Positions 1 through 6,867 of a DNA stretch of 9,198 bases are shown in pieces. The notes below the pieces were generated by a model. That model was not told where the DNA came from and made no database searches. It worked only from the letters and a program-made list of their open reading frames with translations. The stretch is from JBOFCS01 sp051646185 (lineage in GTDB: Bacteria > Actinomycetota > Actinomycetes > Mycobacteriales > Mycobacteriaceae): the NCBI GenBank assembly GCA_051646185.1, contig JBOFCS010000021.1:1-9198 (forward strand), in the 5' to 3' direction. The position numbers and the translations under genes are program-made. The stretch's first letter is position 1. The number at the start of each line of letters is the position of its first letter.

Positions 1-2591
1 GCTGCGCTAACTACTTCATCAAGTCGCTGCGCCACTTTTCGGCCTTCTTCGGCTACCGCAGCAGCCACCTCAGCGGCATGTCTACGAGACGCCATCGCTC
101 GTTGCGCCCGCGCCCGCGACTCCCGCTCAGTAGCAGCCTGCCTACGCAGTGAATCTGCCTTGCCACGAACAGATCCCACCCGCTCTTCCGCAGTACGCAA
201 TGCTAGCCGAGCTTCCACTTCAACCGCCCGAATCTGCACTAAAGCCGCCGAAGCAGACTCCCTATCCATCGTGGAAGGCTCTATCGGGCCTTGTCCACTT
301 TCCCCTTCGGCAACCCGCAACCGTTCCTCTAATTCCGCTAAAGCCACCATAGTCTCAGCCCGATTGCCTTCAATCCGGGCTCGCTGCTGAGTTAACCGCT
401 GTGACTCATCATGAGCCGAACGGGCAACCTGCCCTAGTCGCCCTAGCTGCTCATAAATCGCCGCCATTGCAGCATCTGATTCATTCAAAGCAGCAAGGGC
501 CTGCTCAGCAGTTTCACGTCGAGCCTCTTGCTCCTGCACAGCACCAGCAAGAGCTGCCGAAAGTTCCTCCACCCGTTGCTGTGTCAACGCTAAAGCACTT
601 ATCGCACTCTCAACTGCCGCTTGAACTTCCAAAGTGCTGGGACGACGGTCAGATCCACCGGTCATCCACCCAGAGCCAACTACGTCACCATCGCGAGTCA
701 CTGCCCGACAATGAGCATACTGCTCAACCAAAGCAGTAGCATCGGAAATCTCATCAACCACAACAACATTACCAAGCAGGGCCACCAGTGCACCACGTAA
801 ATCTGGCTGGCATTCAATGAGATCCATCGCCCAATGCACCCCAGCAGGAAGACTATTAGCCCGGACTTCGGGGGCAGGCCAGCCACTGACCAACAGTGCG
901 GCCCGGCCGCCGTCTGAATCTTTGAGTGCTTGCATCGCAGCCTGAGCAGCACCAGCGGTGTGAGCAGCTACAGCATCCGCCGCCGGGCCCATTGCCGCCG
1001 CGATAGCCGGCTCATAACCTTCCCGCACCCGAACAAGTTGCGAAATCGAGCCCAATAGGCCATTACCACCGTGATGTTCCAAAAGCCAAGCAGCACCGTC
1101 TTTGCGATCCAGACCTAGTGACAATGCTTCAATTCGCGCCTTGAGTGAAGCGACTTCTTGTTCGGCAGTGCGCTCAGCTAACTGGAGTTCAGCAACTCGC
1201 GCATTGGCATGATTCAGCGCTGCAACCGATCGTTCATGATGATCATCTAAGCCGAGTTCTCCGGCATCTAATTCACCAATCTGGGCCTGCACTGTTTCAA
1301 ACTCAGTTTGAGCGGCGTAACCACGGGCAGTTGCCTCTTCCATTGCAACTGAAAGTCGTTGCACCTCAGAGTCTATTGACTCTGCCCGCATTTTTAACGT
1401 ATCGACCTGACCCGATAAACGAGCCAGCCCTTCACGTCGATCAGCAATGGCTCGCACCGCAGCCATATGGGCATGCTCGGCTGCCGCCGCACTTTCTTCT
1501 CTAGCTACGAGCTCTTCCTTCGCCGACTCCAAAGCATATGCAGCGACTTCCAGGGCCTCAATAAGCTCTGCTTCTTCCTCCGCCACCCGTAACGCCTGTG
1601 CTTCTAAGTGCTCAGGGTCCGGACCAGAAGAAACCACTGGCTCGGACTCCAAATAACTGGCCCGCTCAGTGGCAATACGCACTGTGGCACTGACTCTTTC
1701 AGTCAATGCTGACAACCGAAACCATACCTGTTGAGCTGCTTCAGCATCCGGAGTCAGCTGAGAAAGTTCGCTCTCATACTCAGCAAGTTCAGCAGCAGCA
1801 GTATCCAATTGCGCCATAACAATTTTATGCTGCTCTCGAATAGTGGCTTCACTGCTGTTCTGATGAGCAAGTTCAGCCCGTCTAGTCACTAAATCATCAG
1901 CGGCAAGACGTAACCTCGCATCACGCAAATCTGCCTGCACACTTTGTGCCCTGCGCGCCACTTCAGCCTGACGACCCAATGGCTTCAGCTGCCGACGCAG
2001 TTCGCCGGTCAGATCCGTTAACCGAGCAAGATTAGCCTGCATAGCATCGAGCTTGCGAACTGCTTTTTCTTTACGCCGACGGTGCTTAAGCACCCCAGCG
2101 GCCTCCTCAATAAAAGCCCGTCGATCCTCCGGACGCGACTCTAAAATCGCCGCTAGTCGACCCTGCCCCACAATGACGTGCATCTCTCGTCCGATACCAG
2201 AATCACTAAGGAGTTCCTGCACATCCATAAGCCGACACGGCGCGCCATTAATCTCATACTCACCGGCACCATCGCGGAACATCCGCCGAGTAACCGACAC
2301 CTCGGAATAGTCGATGGGCAACGCCCCATCGGAATTATCGATCGTCAAGGTGACTTCAGCTCGCCCTAAAGGAGCCCGTCCGGCAGTACCGGCAAAAATC
2401 ACATCTTCCATTTTGCCGCCGCGCAGGGCCTTGGCTCCTTGCTCGCCCATCACCCAGGTCAGCGCGTCCACCACATTAGACTTACCGGACCCATTGGGCC
2501 CAACCACACAGGTAATTCCGGGTTCAAATCGCAGAGTTGTCGCCGAAGCGAAGGACTTGAAGCCCTTAAGCGTCAAACTCTTGAGATGCAC
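1..2591 (-). CDS. smc: Chromosome segregation/condensation ATPase SMC, N-terminal ~863 residues (3' end outside window)
   Basis: SMC forms the ring-shaped ATPase (with ScpA/ScpB) that compacts and resolves the nucleoid. The translation begins MHLKSLTLKGFKSF, the usual SMC start. The Walker A motif GPNGSGKS lies at residues 31-38 and the arginine-finger motif ALRGG at 55-59. The Q-loop segment GQGRL is near residue 145, followed by ESRPEDRRAFIEEAAGV. Long Ala/Glu/Arg-rich coiled coil follows, then a hinge at about residues 505-650 (GLLGSISQLVRV, later GDVVGSGWMTGGS), then the returning coiled coil. The ABC signature and Walker B motifs of the C-terminal head would lie beyond the left edge; full-length family members are about 1150-1200 residues. 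The GTG start at 2591 is fixed by an in-frame TGA two codons upstream and by conservation of the N-terminus. No good Shine-Dalgarno is visible. It lies 97 bp downstream of acyP on the same strand and is probably co-transcribed. Identification is very secure. Confidence 0.97.
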   Translation of the reverse strand, partial: MHLKSLTLKGFKSFASATTLRFEPGITCVVGPNGSGKSNVVDALTWVMGEQGAKALRGGKMEDVIFAGTAGRAPLGRAEVTLTIDNSDGALPIDYSEVSVTRRMFRDGAGEYEINGAPCRLMDVQELLSDSGIGREMHVIVGQGRLAAILESRPEDRRAFIEEAAGVLKHRRRKEKAVRKLDAMQANLARLTDLTGELRRQLKPLGRQAEVARRAQSVQADLRDARLRLAADDLVTRRAELAHQNSSEATIREQHKIVMAQLDTAAAELAEYESELSQLTPDAEAAQQVWFRLSALTERVSATVRIATERASYLESEPVVSSGPDPEHLEAQALRVAEEEAELIEALEVAAYALESAKEELVAREESAAAAEHAHMAAVRAIADRREGLARLSGQVDTLKMRAESIDSEVQRLSVAMEEATARGYAAQTEFETVQAQIGELDAGELGLDDHHERSVAALNHANARVAELQLAERTAEQEVASLKARIEALSLGLDRKDGAAWLLEHHGGNGLLGSISQLVRVREGYEPAIAAAMGPAADAVAAHTAGAAQAAMQALKDSDGGRAALLVSGWPAPEVRANSLPAGVHWAMDLIECQPDLRGALVALLGNVVVVDEISDATALVEQYAHCRAVTRDGDVVGSGWMTGGSDRRPSTLEVQAAVESAISALALTQQRVEELSAALAGAVQEQEARRETAEQALAALNESDAAMAAIYEQLGRLGQVARSAHDESQRLTQQRARIEGNRAETMVALAELEERLRVAEGESGQGPIEPSTMDRESASAALVQIRAVEVEARLALRTAEERVGSVRGKADSLRRQAATERESRARAQRAMASRRHAAEVAAAVAEEGRKVAQRLDEVVSA

Positions 2592-2688
2592 AACTGGTCA
2601 GAATACTCGACCTGAAGTTTTCCCGCTGACAGCTATCCCACCAACAGCATCCAACCCGACCGAACCACGCACAATACCTTGACGATTA

Positions 2689-2988
2689 TTACCGTTCAGT
2701 AAAGCCGATCAGCCCGCTCCGAGGCTCGGAAAAACTTTCCACCACTAACCGAACAACACCTGGGCTCGCCCCAGACCTCAGCAAAGCCAGCAACTCTTCA
2801 CAATGCGCCCTGCTCCCCTGTGCAATAATCAGAACCCTGCCATCGGGATGATTGGTGGCATGACCAACAAGATCACGTTCTAGCGCACGAGAGCGTACCC
2901 ACCAACGAAAACCCACTCCTTGCACCTGTCCGTGCACCCAGGCTGTCAAACGGGCTGTAGGCAACCGTTCAGCTGGTGGTGATGTCAA
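2689..2988 (-). CDS. acyP: Acylphosphatase
   Basis: Acylphosphatase hydrolyses acyl phosphates such as acetyl phosphate or 1,3-bisphosphoglycerate in the cytosol. The protein is up to 99 residues, the usual size of about 90-100. It shows the signature VHGQVQGVGFRWW (residues 18-30) with the phosphate-binding arginine R28, and the catalytic asparagine N46 in HATNHPDGRV. The C-terminus GFTER and tandem TAA TAA stops are clear. The start is uncertain. TTG at 2988 gives a 20-nt overlap with the end of osmC and has a weak AGG six bases upstream. A second TTG at 2964 would start after the osmC stop and give 91 residues. No ATG or GTG precedes the conserved RLTAWVHG segment. The overlap implies translational coupling to osmC, and the gene continues the osmC-acyP-smc order known from mycobacteria. 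Confidence 0.93.
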   Translation of the reverse strand: MTSPPAERLPTARLTAWVHGQVQGVGFRWWVRSRALERDLVGHATNHPDGRVLIIAQGSRAHCEELLALLRSGASPGVVRLVVESFSEPRSGLIGFTER

Positions 2989-3418
2989 GGTTTACCTGAG
3001 TTCCAGCTTTAAGCGTCCGCCCCACCGTGCAAACCTGATCGATCGATCGGCGTACCACGGTAAGTAGACGCTCCTGGGCAGCAGGATCTAACTCACTAAG
3101 ATCAAGCTCTAAAATCTCATTCAACTCTGGGTAAACCTCATTGTCACGATCTGCAGCTCCCGAGACTCGAACAGTGGCGTCGTAGTCTTCACCTAAACGG
3201 CGAGAAAGCGGAAGATCCGAACTCATCGCCGAACATGCCGCCAAAGCAATTTTCAGTAATTCGCCCGGCGTAAATACCCCTGGAACACTTTCGGAGCCAA
3301 TAAGAACGTGGGCCCCCCGTGAACTATATCCGGTGTACCGGCGAGTTCCGGTACGTTCCACCCAAAGTTCAGTGGACGCTTGCGGAGGTGTCACTGGGGA
3401 TACGGGCTGCTCAGTCAT
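2969..3418 (-). CDS. OsmC/Ohr-family peroxiredoxin-like protein
   Basis: OsmC/Ohr proteins are cytosolic thiol-dependent peroxidases that reduce organic hydroperoxides, using two cysteines in a dimer. This 149-residue protein is the normal family length. It carries both expected cysteines: C62 in ALAACSAMSSD, on the central helix after the GxFTPGELL segment, and C130 in DQVCTVGRTL near the C-terminus. The ATG at 3418 has AGGA seven bases upstream, a good ribosome-binding site. A TATAGT box (3438-3433 on this strand) is a plausible -10, but no convincing -35 is seen. It overlaps acyP by 20 nt and heads an osmC-acyP-smc unit, isolated from mutM by an opposite-strand small gene. Whether it is nearer OsmC, Ohr or the YhfA-type subgroup cannot be settled by eye. 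The natural electron donor is unknown. Confidence 0.9.
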   Translation of the reverse strand: MTEQPVSPVTPPQASTELWVERTGTRRYTGYSSRGAHVLIGSESVPGVFTPGELLKIALAACSAMSSDLPLSRRLGEDYDATVRVSGAADRDNEVYPELNEILELDLSELDPAAQERLLTVVRRSIDQVCTVGRTLKAGTQVNLDITTS

Positions 3419-3432
3419 AACTCAATCCTGCC

Positions 3433-3438
3433 ACTATA
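3433..3438 (-). promoter_or_regulatory. Candidate -10 element for osmC (palindromic CTATAG core)
   Basis: TATAGT on the minus strand matches the sigma-70/SigA -10 consensus at five of six positions and lies 14 nt before the osmC ATG, with an AGGA ribosome site between. The core CTATAG (3434-3439) is palindromic, so the plus strand reads TATAGG at nearly the same place, upstream of the divergent small gene. No recognisable -35 is found on the minus strand at 16-18 bp. Moderate to low confidence. Confidence 0.35.
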
Positions 3439-3443
3439 GGAAG

Positions 3444-3665
3444 GTGAACAAACCTGGGCCTGCCACTAGCGCGGAACTGGTTATCAATCCCTGCCGAAGC
3501 CTGTGTAACTGGCAAGCCAGCAGGGCCCAGCACAACACTAACGACGAACCATTATTTGTCTGTACCGGGTGTGGGTCGCAGTGGGTGCCCAGTCAACCGT
3601 GGACCCCCAGCGATTCTGATGGCACTATCCCCGAGGCGGTCCAGGCAATCCGTCGACGCACATAA
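3444..3665 (+). CDS. Small four-cysteine (zinc-ribbon-like) protein of unknown function
   Basis: This 73-residue protein is not recognised by name. Four cysteines fall in two pairs: C17-x3-C21 (NPCRSLCNW) and C40-x2-C43 (FVCTGCGSQW), the arrangement expected for a zinc ribbon or knuckle. Two WxPSxPWTP-like tryptophan-proline patches follow the second pair (47-54), then an acidic stretch and a short basic tail (IRRRT). There is no signal peptide or membrane segment, so it is probably cytosolic. GTG at 3444 is chosen because it leaves 25 bp to the divergent osmC start; an AGGAAG purine run sits directly upstream but is closer than ideal. An in-frame ATG at 3333 would run 86 nt antisense into osmC and is less likely. 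The gene faces mutM, with 23 bp between stop codons and no visible terminator. The ordered cysteine pairs and the fit between neighbours argue that it is real. DNA, RNA or protein binding are all possible. Confidence 0.68.
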   Translation: MNKPGPATSAELVINPCRSLCNWQASRAQHNTNDEPLFVCTGCGSQWVPSQPWTPSDSDGTIPEAVQAIRRRT

Positions 3666-3688
3666 TGCCACTGCTTCGATGAGAGCGA

Positions 3689-4564
3689 CTAGGCATCCCT
3701 GGGTCGGGGCTGACAACGCGGGCAACTAAACGAAGAACGGTTCATAAACTTTTCCCGACGAATCGCAGTACCGCAACGTGAACAGGGAAAGCCTTCTTGC
3801 CCATAAGCATTCAGTGATCTGTCAAAGTACCCAGACTGACCGTTGACATTAACGTAGAGGGCATCAAAAGAAGTACCGCCCTGCTCCAACGCCTCACACA
3901 TAACCTCAGTGGCAGCGTCAATGAGGCTACGTAGCGCGGGTTTAGTTAACCTAGCAGCAATGCGATGACCATGAATCTTCGTTCGCCACAATGCCTCATC
4001 AGCATAAATATTGCCGATTCCGGAAACAATATTTTGATCCAAAAGCACTCTTTTAATCTCACTCTGTCGAGTACGAATAGACCTAATCACTGCATCACTA
4101 TCAAAATCTGCGTCCAAGGGATCGCGGGCTATATGGGCAACAGATTCGGGCACCTGCGCGCCATCAACAACAACTAAGGGGGCCAACGCCCAACCACCAA
4201 AAGTACGTTGATCGACAAAACGAAGTTCAGTACCATCACCAAGCCCAGCGATAATGCGCACATGACGCTCTCGCTCCGCTGTGGGATGCTGCACCAGCAT
4301 TTGCCCGCTCATCCCCAAGTGCACAACCACAGCAAGGTCTGAAGGTTCGTCCTGAGACTGAGAAGTTAATAACCACAGGTACTTTCCCCTTCGGCAAGCA
4401 GCTGAGACAAACCTTCCCTGTAACTGTTGAGAAAAATCTCGCTCGCCAAGCAAATGTCGCCGAGTAGCACGGGGGTGCAAAACCTCCACTGAGGTAAGCA
4501 CCCGGCCAACAATATGCTCCTGTAGCCCCAGGCGAACAACTTCAACCTCTGGAAGCTCTGGCAT
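3689..4564 (-). CDS. mutM: Formamidopyrimidine-DNA glycosylase (Fpg/MutM)
   Basis: MutM is a bifunctional base-excision repair enzyme that removes 8-oxoguanine and formamidopyrimidines and cuts the abasic site by beta/delta elimination. The N-terminus MPELPEVEVV carries the catalytic proline P2 (after Met removal) and E3. K61 in RRGKYLW corresponds to the conserved catalytic lysine, and LGMSGQM (83-89) holds the intercalating methionine. The helix-two-turn-helix segment contains NIVSGIGNIYADEALW. The C-terminal zinc finger has C261, C264, C281 and C284, with R276 in FMNRSSFSCPRC as the DNA-binding arginine. All key residues are present and 291 residues is a normal length. The ATG at 4564 lies 6 bp after the rnc stop; the MPELPE start is invariant, so the start is certain. 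It is the last gene of the tight DUF177-rnc-mutM cluster, and its end converges with the small plus-strand gene. Confidence 0.97.
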   Translation of the reverse strand: MPELPEVEVVRLGLQEHIVGRVLTSVEVLHPRATRRHLLGERDFSQQLQGRFVSAACRRGKYLWLLTSQSQDEPSDLAVVVHLGMSGQMLVQHPTAERERHVRIIAGLGDGTELRFVDQRTFGGWALAPLVVVDGAQVPESVAHIARDPLDADFDSDAVIRSIRTRQSEIKRVLLDQNIVSGIGNIYADEALWRTKIHGHRIAARLTKPALRSLIDAATEVMCEALEQGGTSFDALYVNVNGQSGYFDRSLNAYGQEGFPCSRCGTAIRREKFMNRSSFSCPRCQPRPRDA

Positions 4565-4570
4565 ACCCTG

Positions 4571-5305
4571 TTACTTTGCTTTCGACTTACCGGATGTCTT
4601 CTCCGAAAGCATATTCCATGCTGTAGAAGCCGCTTTTTGTTCTGCTTCTTTCTTAGATTTACCCACCCCGGTACCTAACTGTTTCCCAGCAACCACAGCC
4701 ACTGCAGTAAATTCTTTATTGTGATCTGGCCCAGTGGCAGTGATTTCATAGGATGGAACCCCTAAACCTTGCTCAGCAGTGATTTCTTGCAAGCTAGTTT
4801 TCCAGTCTAGACCAGCACCCAACTTTGGTGCGCGCTCCAACAACGGTTTAAAAAGCCGTAATACCACTGGTCGAGAAACCTCAAGACCATGCTGCAAATG
4901 GATTGCGCCCAACAAAGACTCCATTCCATCGGCAAGAATGCTTGCCTTATCCCGCCCACCGCTGAGCTCTTCCCCACGCCCAAGCAAAATATGGGCCCCT
5001 AACCCTCCCTCCCCAAGAGTTCTAGCAACATCTGCCAATGAGTACATATTGACAATGCTGGCTCGAATTTTCGCTAAATCACCCTCAGATTTTTCTGGGT
5101 GCCCACGATATAACGCCTCAGTAATACTCAGCCCCAAAACCGAATCACCAAGGAACTCAAGGCGTTCGTTGGTTGGTAAACCACCGTTTTCATAAGCGTA
5201 GGAACGGTGAGTTAACGCTAAAGTCAATAGCAAAGGCTCTAGTTCCACACCGAGGGCCTGCAATAACGAATCTCGCGATGACGGTTCTGAGCCTGCCTTA
5301 ACCAC
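4571..5305 (-). CDS. rnc: Ribonuclease III
   Basis: RNase III cleaves double-stranded RNA, including the 30S rRNA precursor, as a homodimer. The RNase III signature NERLEFLGDSVL is at residues 46-57 and supplies metal-site residues E47, E50 and D54. E74 follows in the KSEGDL segment, and D126 and E129 lie in ILADGMESLLGA, so the two-metal active site looks intact. A double-stranded RNA-binding domain occupies about residues 162-235 (DWKTSLQEI, then KSKKEAEQKAASTAW). The tail is lysine-rich. At 244 residues it is typical for actinobacteria. The GTG start at 5305 has a strong GGGGAGAAG ribosome site inside the end of the DUF177 gene and only 2 bp between stop and start, suggesting coupled translation. 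No rpmF (ribosomal protein L32) lies between DUF177 and rnc, unlike in many other bacteria but as in mycobacteria. Confidence 0.97.
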   Translation of the reverse strand: MVKAGSEPSSRDSLLQALGVELEPLLLTLALTHRSYAYENGGLPTNERLEFLGDSVLGLSITEALYRGHPEKSEGDLAKIRASIVNMYSLADVARTLGEGGLGAHILLGRGEELSGGRDKASILADGMESLLGAIHLQHGLEVSRPVVLRLFKPLLERAPKLGAGLDWKTSLQEITAEQGLGVPSYEITATGPDHNKEFTAVAVVAGKQLGTGVGKSKKEAEQKAASTAWNMLSEKTSGKSKAK

Positions 5306-5307
5306 TG

Positions 5308-5889
5308 TTACTTCTCCCCTGATCCATCAGTCACAATTTTGTCCGCAAGGACCGCCCATCGTGGATCTAGTTGTTCATGAGAGTGATTGGGCTCGGCGGA
5401 GGCCAAAACCACACCACAGGTCTGACATAATCCGAGGCAATCTTCTTGACAGGTTGGCGACAATGGAAGCTCTAGCGCAACACCATCAATAACAACTTGT
5501 TCAAGTTCTATCTCATCATCAACAACAAGATGTATTTCGTCTTCATCGGTAGTTGCGTCAGTCGCGCTTCCTTCATACGCAAAGAGCTCGGTAATATAAA
5601 TCTCCACTGTATCTGACAGTGGTTCCAAACAGCGAGAGCACTGCCCTTGCACCGGACCATCAAAAGTGCCACTAACTAGCACACCTTCAGAAACAGCTTC
5701 CAAGCGGATATCCAGCACTACCGGGGAGCCCTGTTCAATTCCAATCAGATCCAAGCCAATTCGCACCGGTGCAGCAAATTCTCGGTGCACCACAGCCATG
5801 GAACCGGGCCGACGCCCCAACTTGGTGGTATCGAGTACAAACGGCGCATCCTTTTCAGTTCGCGGTGCAACGTTGCGACGAGAGACCAC
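5308..5889 (-). CDS. DUF177 (YceD-family) protein, probable 23S rRNA/ribosome accumulation factor
   Basis: This 193-residue protein belongs to the DUF177/YceD family. In bacteria and chloroplasts the family is linked to 23S rRNA accumulation and often lies beside rpmF or rnc. The N-terminus includes DTTKLGRRPGSM, typical of actinobacterial members. C84 and C87 lie in GQCSRCLEPL. An acidic linker follows (about 112-131). The C-terminal signature LELPLSPTCQEDCLGLCQTCG holds C147, C151, C155 and C158. Then comes DPRWAVLADK. The cysteines probably bind zinc. The start at GTG 5889 is supported by AGAAGG eight bases upstream and follows a 120-bp gap that may hold a promoter. It is the first gene of a tight DUF177-rnc-mutM unit, consistent with a role in rRNA maturation with RNase III. 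The family assignment is firm; the exact molecular function is not established here. Confidence 0.93.
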   Translation of the reverse strand: MVSRRNVAPRTEKDAPFVLDTTKLGRRPGSMAVVHREFAAPVRIGLDLIGIEQGSPVVLDIRLEAVSEGVLVSGTFDGPVQGQCSRCLEPLSDTVEIYITELFAYEGSATDATTDEDEIHLVVDDEIELEQVVIDGVALELPLSPTCQEDCLGLCQTCGVVLASAEPNHSHEQLDPRWAVLADKIVTDGSGEK

Positions 5890-6009
5890 TTGAACAACCT
5901 TCTTCTACGTATAGATCGCGCGAATCGCGACTGTTACCACCAATAGTAACTCGGTAACGATACGTGAACTGGCGTTATCCGTAAAATCGACTAAAGAATA
6001 CCGCGATTG
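5890..6009. other. 120-bp intergenic region with nested inverted repeats, likely holding the DUF177-rnc-mutM promoter
   Basis: This gap lies between the sepIVA-like gene and the DUF177 gene, both on the minus strand. It contains GTTACC (5933-5938) and its exact inverse GGTAAC (5953-5958), with an extra GTAAC (5946-5950) that can pair with the first copy. A second inverted repeat, TCGCG/CGCGA, lies at 5916-5930. Possible -10 boxes on the minus strand are TATACG near the DUF177 ribosome site and TACTAT inside the repeat region; neither has a good -35. There is no run of T residues after the stems, so a classical terminator is not supported. An operator or an mRNA leader structure is possible. 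No small gene is evident. Confidence 0.4.
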
Positions 6010-6753
6010 TCAGTATTCACGCTGGGTGTAATCGTGGGTGCCCGCACTAGTACGTAGTTGCTGCCTACCTCGACCAACGGAACGAACAGTTCCGTTCAAA
6101 AATTCTTCAAAGTCAGCAAGTTTGGTGTCAACATAGACATCACACTCACCACGCAGTCGGTCTGATTCAGCATGAGCGGCATCAATAACCCGAGTCGATT
6201 CGGCATGAGCAGCCTGCACTACTTCAGTCTGCGAGACCAGACGCTGCTGTTCCTTAATACCCTCTTGAACAGCACGCTCATAAGAAGCATTGCCGGAATC
6301 AACAAGACGATCCGCCTCCGACTTAGCCCTTGCGGTAAGTTGTTCATACTCACGCTGACCAGCATGAACGGCGCGTTCAGCTTCAGCACGAGCTTCGGTG
6401 ACCAACTGCTCAGCATGACTACGCGCCTCCGAAACCATGCGATCAGCCTGAGCTTTGGCATCAGCAAGCAAACGATCAGCTTCTGAACGGGCGTGATTCA
6501 GTGTTGCGTGAGCTTCAGCGTTAGCTTTACCCACAGTTGCTTCAGCCGCAGAACGAGCATCATCGATGAGTTTGTCACGGGCATCAAGAACATCTTGTGC
6601 ATCATCAAGCTCACCTGGGATAGCGTCTTTAACGTCATCCAAGAGTTCCAATACATCGCCGCGGGGCACCACACAGCCAGCAGTCATTGGAACGCCACGT
6701 GCTTCTTCCACGATTGCGCCAAGCTCGTCGAGAGCCTCAAATACTCGGTACAC
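6010..6753 (-). CDS. sepIVA: DivIVA-like coiled-coil septation protein, SepIVA homologue
   Basis: SepIVA (M. tuberculosis Rv2927c) is a DivIVA-domain protein needed for septation and elongation control in mycobacteria. This 247-residue protein starts MYRVFEALDELGAIVEEARG and contains TAGCVVPRGDVLELLDD, both of which I recall as near-identical in SepIVA. Residues about 50-215 form a continuous Ala/Glu/Arg-rich coiled coil with repeating EA-R-LV units. The C-terminus FEEFLNGTVRSVGRGR followed by AGTHDY is also characteristic. There is no membrane segment or signal peptide; the family is cytoplasmic and sits at the septum and subpolar membrane. The GTG at 6753 is supported by the conserved N-terminus and by GGAGGG eleven bases upstream, a slightly long spacing. 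It sits between coaD and DUF177 with gaps of 114 and 120 bp, so it may be its own transcription unit. The coiled coil resembles SMC only in composition. Confidence 0.92.
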   Translation of the reverse strand: MYRVFEALDELGAIVEEARGVPMTAGCVVPRGDVLELLDDVKDAIPGELDDAQDVLDARDKLIDDARSAAEATVGKANAEAHATLNHARSEADRLLADAKAQADRMVSEARSHAEQLVTEARAEAERAVHAGQREYEQLTARAKSEADRLVDSGNASYERAVQEGIKEQQRLVSQTEVVQAAHAESTRVIDAAHAESDRLRGECDVYVDTKLADFEEFLNGTVRSVGRGRQQLRTSAGTHDYTQREY

Positions 6754-6785
6754 CGGCTACCACACCCTCCAACAGAAACAGTTGC

Positions 6786-6813
6786 GCTACACAGTCTGCC
6801 TGCATTTAGTCAA
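6786..6813 (-). promoter_or_regulatory. Candidate promoter for sepIVA
   Basis: On the minus strand a TTGACT -35 (6813-6808, five of six to consensus) is followed after 16 bp by a weak -10, TGTAGC (6791-6786). A start near 6779 would give a leader of about 26 nt holding the GGAGGG ribosome site (6770-6765) before the GTG at 6753. The geometry is coherent but the -10 is poor. Confidence 0.3.
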
Positions 6814-6867
6814 GAGTTGCGGTTAGACAGCTCGGTGTGTCGGCATCAATCCGTGAGATTGTGCACT

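Noticed and set aside
401..739. Plus-strand open frame of 112 codons
   Set aside because: It is antisense to smc; its His/Gln/Pro-rich translation is an artefact of the coiled-coil codons on the other strand.
1367..1384. Perfect hairpin CAGAGTC-TATT-GACTCTG
   Set aside because: It is in the middle of the smc coiled-coil coding region with no T-run and no nearby gene end; most likely incidental.
2314..2682. Plus-strand open frame of 122 codons over the smc start
   Set aside because: It is antisense to the conserved SMC head and has no recognisable motif.
3034..3050. Tandem GATC/CGATCG cluster
   Set aside because: It encodes normal osmC residues (RRSIDQ) and shows no origin or SeqA-type context.
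3666..3688. Possible bidirectional terminator between the small gene and mutM
   Set aside because: The 23-bp spacer has no stem followed by a T-run on either strand.
3942..3954. TTAGTTAACCTAG, resembling half of a DtxR/IdeR box
   Set aside because: It lies inside the mutM coding region, lacks the full 19-bp palindrome and is not near a gene start.
5306..5307. Possible missing rpmF (L32) between DUF177 and rnc
   Set aside because: The 2-bp junction has no room for it, but as I recall mycobacteria have the same DUF177-rnc junction, so this is normal for the order.
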